This document shows, one piece after another, positions 9,863 through 18,679 of a DNA stretch of 64,000 nt. Positions within the stretch are counted from its first letter, which is position 1, and each line of letters starts with the position of its first letter. Below the pieces are notes generated by a model that searched no databases, had not been told where the DNA came from, and worked only from the letters and a program-made list of their open reading frames with translations. The DNA lies in assembly GCA_033557465.1 (NCBI GenBank), contig CM066033.1, positions 705,965,637-706,029,636 of the forward strand. The letters run 5' to 3'. The translations under genes were made by a program, and so were the position numbers. The DNA comes from Ichthyophis bannanicus (Eukaryota > Chordata > Amphibia > Gymnophiona > Ichthyophiidae).

Positions 9863-10672
9863 TTAAAATCCCTCAAGCTTGGCCTTCCTTTCTAGAGACT
9901 CCAGTTTGTCCTTTTTAAAAACACCCTCTTTCTCTGGGCTTAATTTATTAGCCTCTAGAAAGCGGTCAGTCAATGCAATGGCTTCCCGAGTGTTTTTGCA
10001 ATCCTGGAGGACTAGGAAGGTTTGCATGCTGCTTGGTACAGACTCCATGTATTGCTCTAGGATTATCATATCTAAAATAGATTCCCCATCCTTCACTTCT
10101 GGCATAAGCCACTTGTACACCAAGCTTTTCACTCGGTGATACAATGCCTGAGGTGTCTCACCTGACCTCAACTTACATGAGCGTAACAGCCTGCAATAGA
10201 CCGCCGGATTTAAACCTAAGCGATCTTTTACAGCTTGCTTTACCTCGTCATAACTCGTAATTAAACTAGCAAGCATGGCTCTGTAGGCTGCTAAGGCTTC
10301 GCCCGTGAGAAAAGCAGCGAATCTTAGCGCCCACTGTTCTTTTGGCCACCTGGCCAAGAGAGCTATTCTCTCGAAAGCCTCGATGTAATCATCCACATCA
10401 TCATCATCATCATCATCTTTCGTGAGGCGCCCACCCGAGAAAGTCCCAGTACCTGGCCAGTCCCACCCCTGGAAACCTGCCCCTGCACCTGGCACAGTCC
10501 TTGCAGCTTCCTCTTTTTTTCCTTGGGCTGCCAGCCAGCTGGACATCATCTCAATGAGTGGTGCTTGTTGCGATTGGAATAACGCTTTTGCCTGCTCCAG
10601 GGTCTGTGCGGACATCTCCTGCTGTCTGGCTATCTGGCCAGCCGCCCAGTCCAGGATGTCGCGTGACTCCAT
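9863..10672 (-). CDS. gag: Gypsy-A gag with SCAN-like capsid domain
   Basis: 269 codons from ATG at 10672 to TAA at 9863-9865. The N-terminal 90 residues are Gln/Ala-rich and helical. A run of Asp (DDDDDDD, from a simple trinucleotide repeat near 10395-10420) precedes VDDYIEAFERIA. The C-terminal half (GETPQALYHRV ... WLMPE ... ILDMIILEQYMESVP) closely resembles the SCAN dimerisation domain of vertebrate zinc-finger proteins, which is known to derive from the capsid of Gmr1-like Ty3 elements. The nucleocapsid zinc knuckle is not in this ORF; it lies after the stop in the same frame. Confidence 0.85.
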   Translation of the reverse strand: MESRDILDWAAGQIARQQEMSAQTLEQAKALFQSQQAPLIEMMSSWLAAQGKKEEAARTVPGAGAGFQGWDWPGTGTFSGGRLTKDDDDDDDVDDYIEAFERIALLARWPKEQWALRFAAFLTGEALAAYRAMLASLITSYDEVKQAVKDRLGLNPAVYCRLLRSCKLRSGETPQALYHRVKSLVYKWLMPEVKDGESILDMIILEQYMESVPSSMQTFLVLQDCKNTREAIALTDRFLEANKLSPEKEGVFKKDKLESLERKAKLEGF

Positions 10673-11023
10673 GGCTCCGCTTTCCTATGGAGAGAACAGA
10701 AGACACAAACACCAAGTGCGGAACCTCTTCTATTTCCCCCTGCCTTGGTGATTACTCCCCTACAGCCACCCTCTTACACCAGTGATGTCCAGAAATAACC
10801 CTCCAGCCTACGGGTTACCTGGTTCTAGTGCAGAGTCTCACTTTGTCAACTCCGTTGATCCGGAATCCAGCTCCACCGCCACTCCGGATTTTCCCTTCTG
10901 CTCCGCAGACCTGGGGTGCTGACACAGCTGCTCCTGGGGATTCTCTCCTCCGCCCAAGGTCAGGATCACCTCTCTGGCGTGCCAACTTGACTCCAACGCG
11001 AAAAATCCAACTACTACGCCACC
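10673..11023 (-). promoter_or_regulatory. Gypsy-A leader and probable primer-binding region
   Basis: The region between the 5' LTR and gag has no coding potential. The bases right after the LTR on the minus strand (GGTGGCGTAGTAGTTGGATT, 11004-11023) match in layout the bases after the Gypsy-B 5' LTR (TGGTGTAGTCATTTGGATT, 19978-19996). Both include a TGG, the usual start of a tRNA-complementary primer site. I cannot name the tRNA with confidence. Confidence 0.5.
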
Positions 11024-12485
11024 TGTGGCGGCGCGCTGCCCTGTTAGGCGGCTGCCTAGTGGGGCGCGCCGGTCATCACTCTTCTTTTAGTGCTCCAACC
11101 TATTAGCTGAGGCCCTTTTAATGTAGTTGTGGCTTGCTTTGCAAGCAGTACGAGTGGATGAGGCTCACAGGACAATTTGTGAAATAAATTGATTTTTATT
11201 TTTTTCTTTGCGGAGTCAATTTTGACAAATGACCTTAATAAGGCTAACAAAAATAACAAACTGAAAATAGGATACTTTCTCCAGTAAACTTTCTCAGCAA
11301 ACACTTTCCAAGTAGTTTTCTCCACTCTTGGGTTAACTTTGACTTCTTCAGTTTAACAAACCAGCATAACACTGTTAACTGCACAGTTCACCAAAAGTTA
11401 AACTTCAGTAAGACAGTTCTGAACTCTGATATTCTCAGCTGCTGCAGACTAGGGTACAAATCATGTGCTGCCTCTTAGTTTAAAACCAATAGCCTTCTTA
11501 ACCTGGCTTTAGCAGTGATAAAACTGGCTGCTTTTAAACACGAGGTTTCTATCTTTTTGTCTGCCCTTCTCCTTGGCATTAATTGACACCAGCATTCATT
11601 ATCTTCTTACCCTGTCTCCTATAGCCTTCCATAAAAGCTTTAAACATTGCTTACACAAAGCCCACATTCCATTGACTCTTCTGAGGACATTGGACTATCT
11701 GGATAAAGCTCCACTTCCATCTCCTCCTGTGTGCTGTAAGGCTCAGGGCTTGGGGCACGTTCTGGAACGCTCAGCTGCACTTCCTTTAAAAGTTTAAAAA
11801 ACTTTCCCCATTTAAGATTCCTGCTCCCCTTTTTAACTGGGTCAGAACCTCTTGCCCTTCTTTCCCTTAACAACTCAACTTCAGGAAATACATGAGTTGC
11901 TTGGCTTGCAGAAACCCTCCTTTTATAAGGCTTTCTGTACTGTCTGTTTAAGGGCCCAGGACTTGAGCTGCTGTCTTCAGAATCAGATGTATAGTTCTGG
12001 ATTCTTCCCCAGCTCCTTTCTTGCCCACAACCTTGACACTTGCCTTGGGAGTTGTGGCTGGTCCCTTTTGAACCACCAGGTCTCACAGCCTTGTAATGCT
12101 GTCTCTTCCCCTGGTCTCTCTGGACTCTCTGCCTCTCCTCATGGCTTCTTTCCTGCAGTCTTTCCTGCCCTCTGGCTGTCTCTCTCTGCAGTCTTTCCTG
12201 TTCTCTGGGCGTCCTTCTCTGCCCTCCTTCCTGTTCCTGTTCTGCCTCACTTGCTGAGTGACGCAGCTTAAATGTTCTGTAGCTTGTTTCCTTCTCTGGC
12301 CCCACCCTCTCTCTCCCTGCAGCTGCTCTAGAGGCTGGGTGTGGCTTCAGGCTAGCTCTGCTTGTGTGTGCTTTAGTTTCTCTTTCTGTCTGGGAGCTAT
12401 GCTTTGGTGAGCCCATCCCCCGTTTATGAAAAAAAAACTATTTTTTTTCACTTTTAAAGGGCTGTGCTGCCTGTGCATCACCACA
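11024..12485 (-). repeat. Gypsy-A 5' LTR
   Basis: 1462 bp, with the same ends as the 3' LTR (TGTGGTGATG at 12485, CGCCACA at 11024). About 15 differences from the other LTR are visible by eye, including one single-base indel near 11533. It carries its own copy of the 258-codon LTR ORF. Confidence 0.92.
11640..12416 (-). CDS. LTR-encoded ORF, 258 aa (5' LTR copy of Gypsy-A)
   Basis: A second copy of the ORF at 6189-6965, with the same length and ATG and the same C-terminal MECGLC motif. It differs at only a few residues (for example Gly for Asp at residue 2). The ORF is open in both LTRs despite the copies having diverged slightly. That is weak evidence for coding, since the LTRs are young. 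No function is assigned. Confidence 0.5.
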   Translation of the reverse strand: MGSPKHSSQTERETKAHTSRASLKPHPASRAAAGRERVGPEKETSYRTFKLRHSASEAEQEQEGGQRRTPREQERLQRETARGQERLQERSHEERQRVQRDQGKRQHYKAVRPGGSKGTSHNSQGKCQGCGQERSWGRIQNYTSDSEDSSSSPGPLNRQYRKPYKRRVSASQATHVFPEVELLRERRARGSDPVKKGSRNLKWGKFFKLLKEVQLSVPERAPSPEPYSTQEEMEVELYPDSPMSSEESMECGLCVSNV

Positions 12486-12568
12486 CTTGCCATGATATTC
12501 TCAAGAAACTACAGCTCAGAGTGTGGGAAACTTCTCTGTACCATCTGTGAATAAGAAGGTGGACTCTG

Positions 12569-14302
12569 TTCTGAGAAAAACGACAAGATGGCATCTTGAG
12601 CAGATGCTCGTAGCAGAGCTCCAGGTCTCTCTTCATTTTCCTTCATTTTTTTGGTTTCTTTACTTACCGACGAATCCCGATTCTGCATGCCACATTCCGG
12701 CAGAAAGAGGAAGGCCAAGCCGGTGGTTGGAAAGACTGAGGAGGGCTCAGTGGCTGGGAAGTCTGAGAGCACCGGACCCATGGATTCTTTTGTGGTTCCG
12801 GCCAGTGTTGGTTTGTTGGCTCCGACGCGTTCGCTGAGCACGGGTGGGGTGGAAGAACGACCTCACAGTGCTGAGGACTTTGAGGTTTCCCTCAGCCCGG
12901 AGCTCCGCCTGCCTCCAGCACAACTGGATGGAAAATCATTGCCATTGCATGCCATTGAGGGCGGTAAGGTGTTGCTGCCCGTATCGATGGAAGCGTTAGC
13001 TCAGGAGGCCGCCGCTGTGGGAGGAACGCAGACGCCAGCTTCTTCGGTTGTTGGACCTGGAGTCGATAGGAGTGGTTGGAAGCAACTTTCTGAATCCTGC
13101 CAGAGCCTGGGCAAGCTGTCTCCTTCTCCTACGTTGGCTGGACAGATTAATAGTTCTGTGGATGGTCTGGGACACGGCTTGGTGAAGCCTTCGGTGGTAA
13201 CTCTTGATTCTTTATGGACTGCTTTTTCATCGATGTCAATGTTACTGCACAGCTACAGTCTATCATGCAGCAGTTTCATATATTTGGGCAACAGTTGAAG
13301 ATATACGAGTTGGGACAGTCTGAATGTGCTGTGAAGGTGGCCTCTTGTGAGAGTCGGCTGGTGCTGCTGGAAGACGTTTCCCAAACTTTTCCCAAGGACT
13401 CTAGTGTATTACATAGGCGTTTAGAATTCTTGGAAAATGTAGCGAGGAGTAGGAATCTTAGGGTTCTAAATTTTCCAAAGGTTCCTTTGGTTACCCCGAT
13501 AGAATTATTTAAAAAGTTTATGTTGAGTACTCCTAAGGTTCCTGTTGAATCTCTCCCGCCTATATCAAAGGCTTATTATCTGCCTACTGCTAAGGCTGTT
13601 CCTTTGGTGAAAGAGAATCAGGTAGTATCTGTGGGACAGCCTGGACCTCTCTACCGTTTTGGAGAAATCTCCATCTGAGGCTGGTATGGTGGCAACTTTG
13701 CTTGTTACCTTTGCCTTAGAGGTAGATAGGGACTGGCTGTTAAAGTTATTTTTTCGTATACCTTGCAAGGTGTTCTTAGAATCCCAAATTCGTATTTTCC
13801 CTGATGTTGGTAGGGTTACTCAGAGGAAAAGGCATCAGTTCTTGCTACATCGTCCCGGGGTGTTGCAGTTGGGTGGATTATTTTTTCTTCGTTTCCCTTG
13901 CAAGTGCCTAGTTAAATTGGGCGGGCATAGTTATATTTTCTTTGAACCTTCCCAGCTGGCTAGTTTTGTATCTTCTAGGCTAGTTTTGAGACAGGATCCC
14001 TCTCTTAATCCTCCTATGAGTAGCTCTCCTGTCGAGGAGAGCTAAGGTGGTTAGGTTTAGTTTACCACTCTGGAGTCTGCATTTATTTCCTTCAATTGCT
14101 GAATGTATAAAATTATCTTTTGATTTGTGATACATCTTGTCCCATTTTTGAGGTCTAATGAATAATCCGTCTCTTTTTGTATTCTTATTGATTTATATTC
14201 CTATGTTAAATTCAGGATGATTGGATTTTGATTTCTATATAGAGGTGTTTCTTGTATTGTTTGTTAAAATTGCATAAATAAATTAAAAAAAAAAAAAAAA
14301 AA
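12569..14302 (+). mobile_element. ORF1-only LINE insertion with poly(A) (HAL1-like half-L1)
   Basis: The insertion interrupts the DIRS-2 gag. Imperfect copies of AAGA(A)GGTGGACTC flank it (about 12553-12566 and 14304-14316), and a 22-base A run at 14285-14306 ends it. Inside is only an L1-type ORF1 followed by about 240 bp of 3' untranslated sequence. No endonuclease or reverse transcriptase is present. L1 elements that keep ORF1 but lack ORF2 are known in mammals as HAL1. Confidence 0.75.
12687..14045 (+). pseudogene. L1-type ORF1 protein, frameshifted
   Basis: An ATG at 12687 begins a basic N-terminus (MPHSGRKRKAK). The frame runs to about 13230, shifts, continues to about 13670, and shifts again to the stop at 14045. 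The middle part reads RLEFLENVARSRNLRVLNFP near 13418-13478, which is the junction of coiled coil and RNA-recognition domain of L1 ORF1p. Downstream LLVTFALEVDRDW (near 13693-13735), RIFPDV and FLLHRPGVLQLG follow the C-terminal domain. Normal ORF1p binds RNA as a trimeric chaperone. This copy is dead. Confidence 0.72.
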
Positions 14303-14345
14303 AAAAGAGGTGGACTCCATGTATCAAGTTCAAAAGTCTCCTGGA

Positions 14346-14959
14346 TTCAATTGTGCTTTGGATCGTGCATGTGTAAACTGTGAAAATGTTTACACCCCCA
14401 TGAAGTGAGGCAGCACGTGCAACAGGAAACAGGATGGAGTAGCCCCCCCCCCCCACTGCAAAACCCATATCACATTTCTTTCAGAATGGCTACCAGACAG
14501 CCCAACTTATCTAAAGCAGAGGCACACCTCCTCTGCAGACTGACCTGGAGGAGGATGAGCTGCTGTGGCCCAAAGGGCACAGAAGGCCAACACAGGCAAC
14601 AGTATGTAGGATCTGGGAGCGTATCTGCAGCACGCTGGCATGGTGAGTATATGAACAGCAATACACATATGGGAAGAGAGGTAGAGGCAGGCTGGCAGCA
14701 CTGTAGGGGGCTAGAAAATCTAGAACACATAAGAGAACGTAAAGTAGATCTAGGACTGGAGTGTGTACAGTGGCAGGGATGCTGAAGAAATGCAGCTAGA
14801 AGATGGTAGCACATATGGAGAAACTGAAACTGGCAAGTACAAAGTGAGGGAGAAAGGGTAGAAATGGGAAGGATACACAGCTAAAAGTACACATGCATGC
14901 ATGTGGAGCAGCATCAGAAGGGCATATACCAAGGACAGCAACACCAGTGAATAACCCAA
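14346..14959 (+). pseudogene. Possible Myb/SANT-like exon remnant
   Basis: Most of this stretch is unrecognised and includes a C run near 14442-14456. At about 14486-14645 a frame reads MATRQPNLSKAEAHLLCRL. After a frame change IWERICSTLAW follows, then GTGAGT at 14643-14648, which could be a splice donor. The spacing resembles the Myb/SANT-like DNA-binding proteins encoded by Harbinger transposons. The match is short and broken, so this is only a suggestion. Confidence 0.3.
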
Positions 14960-15615
14960 ATGTGGGTTACAGGCTGCAAGGTTCCACACTGGGAAGCACC
15001 ATCCCAGAAAAAGATTTAGGTTTCATTGTGGATAATATTTTGAAACCCTCCGCCCAGTGTGCAGCGGTGGCCAAGAGAGCAAAAGGCATCATAAGGAAAG
15101 GAATGTAGAAGAAAACCATGGGTATGCTTATTTAGCAGGGTATTTATACTGTGTTATCATTTAGGCACAGCGGTTTACATTGTAAAGTAAACTTGGTAAT
15201 GTATATTAAACATGGACATTGATAACTTGGATCATACACTAACTATCTTCTGATGTAATGGAGGATTAAGTGACTTGCCCAAGGCGTGCCATTGTGAACT
15301 GATCTCTGGTTTCTTGGTTATCAATCTAGTGTTCTAACCATTAGACTACTCCTCCTCCACTCCATTATGCCTCTGTAATGTTCCATGGTGTGACCATACC
15401 TTAAATATTGTGTGCAATTCTGGTCGCCATATCTTAAAAAGGATATAGTGGAATTAGAAAAGGTACGGAGAAGAGCAAACCAAATGGCAGAGGGGATGGA
15501 ACGATACCCCTAAGAGGAAAGGCTCAAAATGTTAAGGACTCCTCAACTTGGAAAAGAATCAGCGGAGGGGAGATATAATAGAGATCTATAAATTAATGAA
15601 TGGAGTAGAACAGGT
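14960..15615 (+). mobile_element. CR1-like LINE RT C-terminal fragment
   Basis: Two pieces of one LINE protein are visible. 14985-15110 reads EKDLGFIVDN and CAAVAKRAKGIIRKGM. 15390-15610 reads roughly as YCVQFWSPYLKKD followed by a RRAN segment. The order matches the intact CR1-like RT at 29597-30700 (RDLGVVVSDDLK, then LEYGVQFWRPHLQKD). The pieces are separated by a SINE-like repeat at about 15115-15360. There are several stops. Confidence 0.6.
15115..15360 (+). repeat. SINE-like dispersed repeat
   Basis: Contains AGCGGTTTACATTG, GGATTAAGTGACTTGCCCAA and CTAACCATTAGACTACTCCT. Related copies with the TTAAGTG(A/G)CTTGCCCA core occur at 15640-15840, 32180-32285, 34740-34985 and 55395-55590. 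The core resembles the CORE/MIR-type SINE consensus. It lies inside the CR1-like fragment. Confidence 0.5.
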
Positions 15616-15639
15616 AAATGTAGATCAATGTTTTATTTT

Positions 15640-15840
15640 TTTTAATTCCCTTCATGTCAGTACTGACTCCTGATGATCCAGCAGCCCTGGCAAGGTATGA
15701 CCAGATGTATATTGCCAGCTTTTTCTTCTGAGGCAATAGAGGGTAAAGTGGCTTGCCCAAGTCACAAAGAACACTTGTGGGAACTGAATCCTGACCTCCT
15801 GAATACTAGGCTGTTGCTCTAACTACTAGACTACCCCTCC
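15640..15840 (+). repeat. SINE-like dispersed repeat
   Basis: Starts with TGTCAGTACTGACTCCTGAT, continues with GAGGCAATAGAGGGTAAAGT, GGCTTGCCCAAGTCAC and a GAACTGAATCC box, and ends CTAGACTACCCCTCC. It is closest in layout to 55395-55590. Confidence 0.5.
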
Positions 15841-16269
15841 ACTTCAGCTGTTTACACCATCCAAAAGTAGAAAGACTAGGAGACATGCAATGAAGCTACA
15901 ATTTAATCACTGAAGATTAATAAGAGAAAAAAAGGCTGCAGAGTGGTAGAGTAACCTAGTGCTCATAGCAGTGGATTATTAAACAAGAGACCTCAGTTTG
16001 ATACCCCCCAAGCATTCCTCGTGCCCTTTAGGCAAGTCACATATCCCTTTGAATAAAGGTCTGGCATCCACGTCTGGTCACACCACCCAGAAAACCCTGG
16101 GGCTGCTGGGTCACCAAGAATAAGCACTGACTCAAAGATACCCATTGCTTTTCACCAGATTGCTGGATGACGTCCATCCAGTGCTAACATGTGCATAACA
16201 AACAGCAAAAAAGACTACTCAGAGCTCAAAGCAAACCTATTGTAACAATAACATGACACCACCAGGACA
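15841..16269. other. No recognisable feature
   Basis: No ORF, terminal repeat or RNA gene is evident. A decayed stretch near 15930-16030 (GTGCTCATAGCAGTGG, AACAAGAGACC, GATACCCCC) could be another degraded SINE. It ends at the terminal repeat of DIRS-3. Confidence 0.3.
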
Positions 16270-16607
16270 GCTTTAGTTACTAACCTGTAATAGGTGATCT
16301 CCAGGAACAGCAGGAATTTAGTCTTCACATATGGGTAAAATCAGTACCGAAGGAGTCCGCTCAGGAATGCTCCCCAGCGTCCAATAGAAAAGCTTTTGGG
16401 AGCATTCCACTGCGCCTGTGTAGCTGCCTTCCCAACTCTCCCTCCTCAGTTGAGTTTGTAACTGAGAGAAAAAGGAGAGTAAAAAGAAAACCTACAACCC
16501 CTAGGGGAGGAGGAGGGGTTGTGAAGACTGAAGTCCCAGAAATCACCTGTTACAGGTGACTACACTATCTCCAGGAACAAGCAGAAATATAGTCTTCACA
16601 TATGGGA
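16270..16607 (-). repeat. DIRS-3 terminal repeat and internal complementary region
   Basis: 16270-16335 (TTACTAACCTGTAATAGGTG ... TCTTCACATATGGGT) is the terminal repeat. 16514-16607 holds an inverted piece (TGTGAAGACTGAAG ... ACCTGTTACAGGTGACTAC) followed by a direct piece (CTCCAGGAACAAGCAG ... TCTTCACATATGGG). It has the same layout as 4180-4550 of DIRS-1, and the two share the ACCTGTTACAGGTGA core. Confidence 0.7.
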
Positions 16608-16743
16608 CTCCCTAGCTCCCAGATGCCAGAGAAGTGACCTCAGAACTGGTGAAGGTTTGCCTCAGCATAGGCTTCAAGAGGACATGAATCCTTCATAGAT
16701 ATCTGGTATCGTTAAGGTCCGGGACGGAGGGTAGGAGTTGCCC

Positions 16744-17904
16744 TTAAATCTGAAAGAGGTGCTGGAGAGCAGCTTGACTAAACATGGCATCCCGGTGGGA
16801 GTCCTTGTCTAGACAGTAATGAGCAGCAAAGGTATGGACAGAAGACCAAGTTGCTGCCTTGCAGATTTTGTCAATGGCCACAGAGCGTAGATTTGCCATT
16901 GAGGTAGCCATGGCACAGACATTATGAGCAGTGACGTGACCTTTTAGTGAGAGTCCTGCTTTATCATAAGCAAATGAGATGCAATCTGCTATCCATTTGG
17001 AGAGGGTACGTTTAGATACTGGCAGACCAAGGTGACTAGGGTCAAACGAAATGAACAACTGTGAGGCTTTACGGTGATCGAGTCCTCGAGATAAAAAGCC
17101 AAGGCACACTTGCAGTCAAGGGTATGCAGGATTGCCTCTGCTCTAAACACATGTGGTCTAAAGAATACAGGAAGGTAAACTAACTGATTCAAATGGAAAG
17201 GAGACACCACCTTTGGCATGAAATGCGGGTGAGTCCTAAGGTCAACCTTGTTATTGTGGAACTGGGTGTAAGGTAAGTCTGTCACCAAAGCCTGAAGCTC
17301 ATTGATGTATCTAGCTGAAATTATGCAATAAGGAAGATGACCTTCCATGAAAGAAACTTTAGTCGGGTCATAGCCAAGGGTTCAAAGGGCGGCTTGAGAA
17401 ACTGCGCTAGAACGACAATGAGATCCCAAGCCACCGGGGGTGATCTTATGGGAGGCTTGGTGAGTAAAAGACCTCTCATAAAGTGCATTACAAGTGGTTG
17501 TGAGGAGATGGGCTGCATCCAAGAGATGATGAGAAGCAGCAATCGCGCTAAGGTGAACTCTCACCGAATTGGTCTTGAGATCAGCTGAGGAGGTATTGAA
17601 GAAGTGCCTCCACGGGAGCAGAGAAGGGATTGAGATCCTTCTAGGAACACCAGGCAGAGAATCCATGCCACTTGAAAGCATATGAATGTTTGGTAGATGG
17701 CTTCCCGGAAGCTACCAGGATATCCTTTACCTCTTGTGTAAGGTTAAGATCCTGTAATGCTATGCTTTCAGCAGCAAAGCTGAGAGATGGAGAGATTATG
17801 GAATGGGATGGAGCAGTGTCCCTTCTTCCTTGGAGAGGAGATTGGGCACAGATCCCAGTCGTAGAGGCTGAGTCTGAGTCAGATGCAGCAGCAGAGGGAA
17901 CCAT
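16744..17904 (-). pseudogene. DIRS-3 tyrosine recombinase, multiply frameshifted
   Basis: The recombinase has to be read in several frames: 17904-17640, 17680-17380, 17540-17320, 17348-16990 and 17109-16744. Recognisable blocks are PSTKHSYAFKWHGFSAW, ISARYINELQAL and the end AATWSSVHTFAAHYCLD. The active-site His-x-x-Arg reads His-Asn-Val-Cys, so the second catalytic Arg is lost, while the Tyr is kept. Confidence 0.8.
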
Positions 17905-18679
17905 GGTTGACGTGGCCAGTGCGGGGCTATGAGAATCATGCAGCCCCTGTCTGTTTGAAGCTTGAAGAGTGTCTTGGGAATGGGAGGGAAAGCATAAAGG
18001 AGACCTCAGCCCTAGTGGAGGTGAAAAGCATCCACCTGCTGGTTGCTGGACATGGGAGTCCTGGTGCAGAAGCTGGGAAGCTTAGCATTCTGCGGAGTGG
18101 CAAACAGATCTATGTCTGGAGTTCCCCAGGTCTGAAAGATGTAGGACATTGTGTCTGGATGGAGAGACCATTCGTGGGGAAGAAGAATTTGACTCAACTT
18201 ATCTGCCAAGATACTGAGCTCCCCTGGGAGATACACCACTTGGAGGTGTATTTGATGAGCAATGGCGAAGGACCAGAGATGGAGAGCCTCCTTGCAGAGG
18301 GGCCAAGAGCCTGTTCCACCCTGCTTGTTCACAGAGAACATGGCCATTTGAATGTCTGTCTTGAACCAGACCCTTTGAGACCTTAGGTGATCCTAAAACA
18401 TTCCGAGGGCATTGGAGAAAGCACGAAACTCCAGTAGATTGATATGGAGTTGTGATTCTTGCATTGTCCAGAGGCCCGGTGTAAAGAGTGTGCCCAAGTG
18501 AGCCCCCCACCTCAGTTTGGAGGCATCTGAAAAGGAGACAAGATGAGGAGATTTTCTGGGGAATGCCACCATTGTAGGGATGTGGTGAGAGGGGCAGTGA
18601 CTTGGATTTTGTCCCTGAGATGGCCTGAGGCTTGCTTCCATTGGAAGGCAAGAGTACACTGGACTGTGCGCATATGTAG

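Larger units (their letters stand above)
5574..12485 (-). mobile_element. Complete LTR retrotransposon Gypsy-A (Ty3-type, SCAN-like gag, dUTPase, no integrase)
   Basis: Two LTRs of 1461 and 1462 bp flank the element. Both read TGTGGTGATG...CGCCACA on the minus strand. The insertion is flanked by the 4-bp duplication CTTG (5570-5573 and 12486-12489). Internal order on the minus strand is gag, zinc knuckle, protease, dUTPase, RT, RNase H, polypurine tract. No integrase (HHCC finger or D,D35E core) is visible anywhere between the LTRs, and there is no unassigned gap large enough for one. By eye the LTRs differ at only about 1% of sites, so the insertion is recent. It lies within a DIRS gag fragment. 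Confidence 0.92.
5279..14345 (+). pseudogene. Second DIRS gag fragment (DIRS-2), split into three pieces by two later insertions
   Basis: The pieces are 5279-5573, 12486 to about 12568, and about 14306-14345. Read across the two insertions they give the usual DIRS gag order: an acidic Ser/Glu-rich segment, then a segment like the RMWE block of DIRS-1, then VDSMYQVQKSPGF. The insertions are Gypsy-A (5574-12485) and an ORF1-only LINE (about 12569-14302). Nothing after 14345 continues the DIRS protein, so the fragment is truncated there. Confidence 0.65.
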
